Source of the DNA: Oscillibacter faecalis_A
GTDB taxonomy: Bacteria; Bacillota; Clostridia; Oscillospirales; Oscillospiraceae
Reading direction: 5' to 3'
Assembly: GCF_029218125.1 (NCBI RefSeq)
Contig: NZ_JARFXX010000020.1
Coordinates: 1-6,654, forward strand
DNA: 6,654 bases
Within the stretch, counting starts at the first letter, position 1; the number at the start of each line of letters is the position of its first letter. Below, in pieces: positions 6,027 to 6,654 of the stretch. The position numbers and the translations under genes were made by a program. The notes under the pieces are model-generated. The model was not told where the DNA came from. It made no database searches and worked only from the letters and a program-made list of their open reading frames with translations.

Positions 6027-6047
6027 AAACCGGGACAAAACCGGGAC
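6027..6047 (-). promoter_or_regulatory. 11-bp-spaced direct repeat upstream of rib -35, possible operator
   Basis: On the minus strand GTCCCGGTTT occurs exactly twice (6047-6038 and 6036-6027) with an 11-bp period, ending 11 nt before the -35 hexamer. OmpR/PhoB-family winged-helix proteins typically bind tandem direct repeats of this period just upstream of -35. The operon's last gene encodes such a domain, so autoregulation is a reasonable inference. No binding is shown by the sequence itself. Confidence 0.5.
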
Positions 6048-6118
6048 GGTCAGACTTTCTGGGCGGGAGGTTCTCATGTTGGGATGGCTGGTATGTCTTG
6101 GCGAACGGAAATTTCCGA

Positions 6119-6140
6119 TTGACCCACGTCTTGACCCACG
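6119..6140. repeat. Tandem TTGACCCACG repeat near the attachment site
   Basis: TTGACCCACG is present exactly at 6119-6128 and 6131-6140, a 12-bp period, about 115 bp from the tRNA 3' fragment. A related CGACCCACAC occurs on the other side of the fragment, near 6396-6405. Such flanking short repeats could be integrase or excisionase arm sites; this is only positional inference. No gene is seen between 6048 and 6254. Confidence 0.4.
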
Positions 6141-6254
6141 AGCAGAAAAAACGGGGCGGAAACAGTGGAACGGAGAGTATCTGCGGGTGCGGAAATCCTG
6201 CGGCAAAACCGCCAAAGTCTTCTGAAACAGTGTACAAGGCGTCCCTATCGAATC

Positions 6255-6299
6255 TTCACACGCATGAGGCCACTGGTTCGAGTCCAGTAGTCTCCACCA
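6255..6299 (+). other. 3' half of a tRNA gene, probable attachment site
   Basis: The sequence follows tRNA geometry exactly from the anticodon loop onward: stem strand GCATG (6262-6266), variable loop AGGCC (6267-6271), T arm ACTGG-TTCGAGT-CCAGT (6272-6288), acceptor strand AGTCTCC (6289-6295), discriminator A and encoded CCA (6297-6299). The 5' half is absent: no CATGC partner precedes the loop and no GGGGACT or GGAGACT acceptor strand is found upstream. A 3' half alone is the usual scar of integration at a tRNA gene, with crossover near the anticodon loop. The U70-type acceptor end (CTCC-A-CCA) suits tRNA-Ala. tmRNA, which shares that end, is the main alternative. Confidence 0.75.
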
Positions 6300-6336
6300 A
6301 AAATCACCGGAATCGCTTGATTCCGGCGATTTTCTT
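6300..6336 (+). terminator. Intrinsic terminator following the tRNA 3' end
   Basis: The arms AAAATCACCGGAATC (6300-6314) and GATTCCGGCGATTTT (6319-6333) pair over 15 positions with one A-C mismatch and a GCTT loop, then TTTCTTC. It starts directly after the CCA end, as a native tRNA terminator would, which implies that the 3' flank of the tRNA gene was kept together with the fragment. Confidence 0.8.
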
Positions 6337-6429
6337 CTATAATCTGCAACTTTTTACGGCACTTAATTTTTGGCGTTTCTTTAAGACTCACACGCCGACC
6401 CACACGGGGAAAGGGCCGGAAAGCACCGG

Positions 6430-6471
6430 ACAGGGCCAGACAGGAAAAATCCTGTCTGGCCCTGTTTTTTT
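6430..6471 (+). terminator. Strong intrinsic terminator converging on integrase 3' end
   Basis: A perfect 16-bp stem (ACAGGGCCAGACAGGA, AAAA loop, and its complement at 6450-6465) runs into a seven-base T tract ending at 6471. In this orientation it stops plus-strand transcripts coming from the tRNA side before they enter the integrase gene antisense. The integrase stop codon lies within the T/A tract. Read the other way, the hairpin lacks a T tail. Confidence 0.85.
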
Positions 6472-6654
6472 ACCGCATCTGCTGGCTGATGACCCCGCCG
6501 ATGGCGTCCGCCGCGTCCTGTTTCATCTGCGCCGTGGCGTGGGTGTAGGTGTTCAGCGTGAAACCAGCAGAGTAGTGGCCCAGCGCGCCGGACAGCGTTT
6601 TCACGTCCACCCCGCTTTTCAGCGACAGCGTTGCGAAGGTATGTCTGAGGTCGT
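6470..6654 (-). CDS. Tyrosine integrase, C-terminal part (enters from right edge)
   Basis: The last 60 codons of a tyrosine recombinase catalytic domain. It begins at the second catalytic box ([H]DLRHTFATL, with the conserved R and H), followed by a helix (KSGVDVKTLSGALGH) ending in the third catalytic histidine of the LGH motif, then FTLNTYTHAT, whose tyrosine is the expected nucleophile that attacks DNA. The tail QMKQDAADAIGGVISQQM is typical of clostridial phage and ICE integrases. The stop codon TAA is at 6472-6470, within the T tract of the converging terminator. The gene points toward the tRNA 3' fragment, the same orientation as the integrase at the left edge. It is a separate gene from that one in this window, unless the two are copies in a tandem array. 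Confidence 0.93.
   Translation of the reverse strand, partial: DLRHTFATLSLKSGVDVKTLSGALGHYSAGFTLNTYTHATAQMKQDAADAIGGVISQQMR

Larger units (their letters stand above)
1..6299. mobile_element. Probable integrative element carrying the riboflavin operon (left end outside)
   Basis: An integrase gene at one side, a riboflavin operon plus regulator as the only cargo, and a tRNA 3' half at the other side form a coherent unit. A second integrase in the same orientation beyond the tRNA fragment suggests tandem elements at one attachment site. No conjugation, replication or phage structural genes are seen, so movement would depend on helper functions or natural transfer. The left boundary is not visible, and the matching attachment repeat could not be checked. 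An alternative is a chromosomal rib locus that happens to lie between two unrelated insertions. Confidence 0.5.

Noticed and set aside
5973..6237. Short open frames on both strands between the rib promoter and the tRNA fragment
   Set aside because: They are 71-86 codons long, overlap each other and the rib promoter, have no convincing ribosome binding site and no recognisable domain.
5950..6299. A full tmRNA gene ending at the CTCCACCA sequence
   Set aside because: No GGGG-type 5' acceptor strand and no tag reading frame upstream; the rib promoter and riboswitch occupy the space. Only a 3' fragment is supported, and the 5-nt variable loop fits a tRNA better.

Overview
The window looks like a small genomic island from a high-GC, gut-type Clostridia (Oscillospiraceae/Ruminococcaceae-like) chromosome. 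This is inferred from the protein flavour, the rib gene order D-E-BA-H under an FMN riboswitch, and the style of the tyrosine integrases. All recognisable protein genes lie on the minus strand.

From right to left (direction of transcription): the C-terminal 60 codons of a tyrosine integrase enter from the right edge (6470-6654). Next come two intrinsic terminators and the 3' half of a tRNA gene (about 6255-6299), which is the hallmark of an attachment site. A sigma-A-type promoter (5987-6015) with 11-bp-spaced direct repeats just upstream drives a complete riboflavin operon. It runs through a textbook FMN riboswitch (5859-5965), a long structured leader ending in an intrinsic terminator next to the ribD ribosome binding site, then ribD (4430-5536), ribE (3789-4448), ribBA (2577-3773) and ribH (2085-2555). 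The last cistron (1660-2070) encodes a stand-alone OmpR/PhoB-type winged-helix DNA-binding domain without a receiver. A 21-bp-stem hairpin (1549-1594) follows. About 1.25 kb without a convincing gene (404-1659) then holds two 112-bp diverged direct repeats, a terminator-like hairpin and a cluster of short direct and inverted repeats. Finally the N-terminal 134 codons of another tyrosine integrase (1-403) run off the left edge.

The four enzymes together make the whole path from GTP and ribulose 5-phosphate to riboflavin, except the phosphatase step that is normally carried out by general HAD enzymes. RibBA starts both branches, RibD deaminates and reduces, RibH makes lumazine, and RibE makes riboflavin. 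FMN would shut the operon down through the riboswitch.

The layout (integrase pointing left, cargo, tRNA 3' half, terminator, second integrase pointing left) is what tandem integration of elements into one tRNA 3' end would give. My main reading is therefore that the riboflavin operon, with its own DNA-binding protein, is cargo of a compact integrative element. The 11-bp repeats at the rib promoter have the spacing expected for OmpR/PhoB-family wing-helix proteins, which suggests, but does not prove, that the orphan regulator acts on its own operon in addition to the riboswitch.
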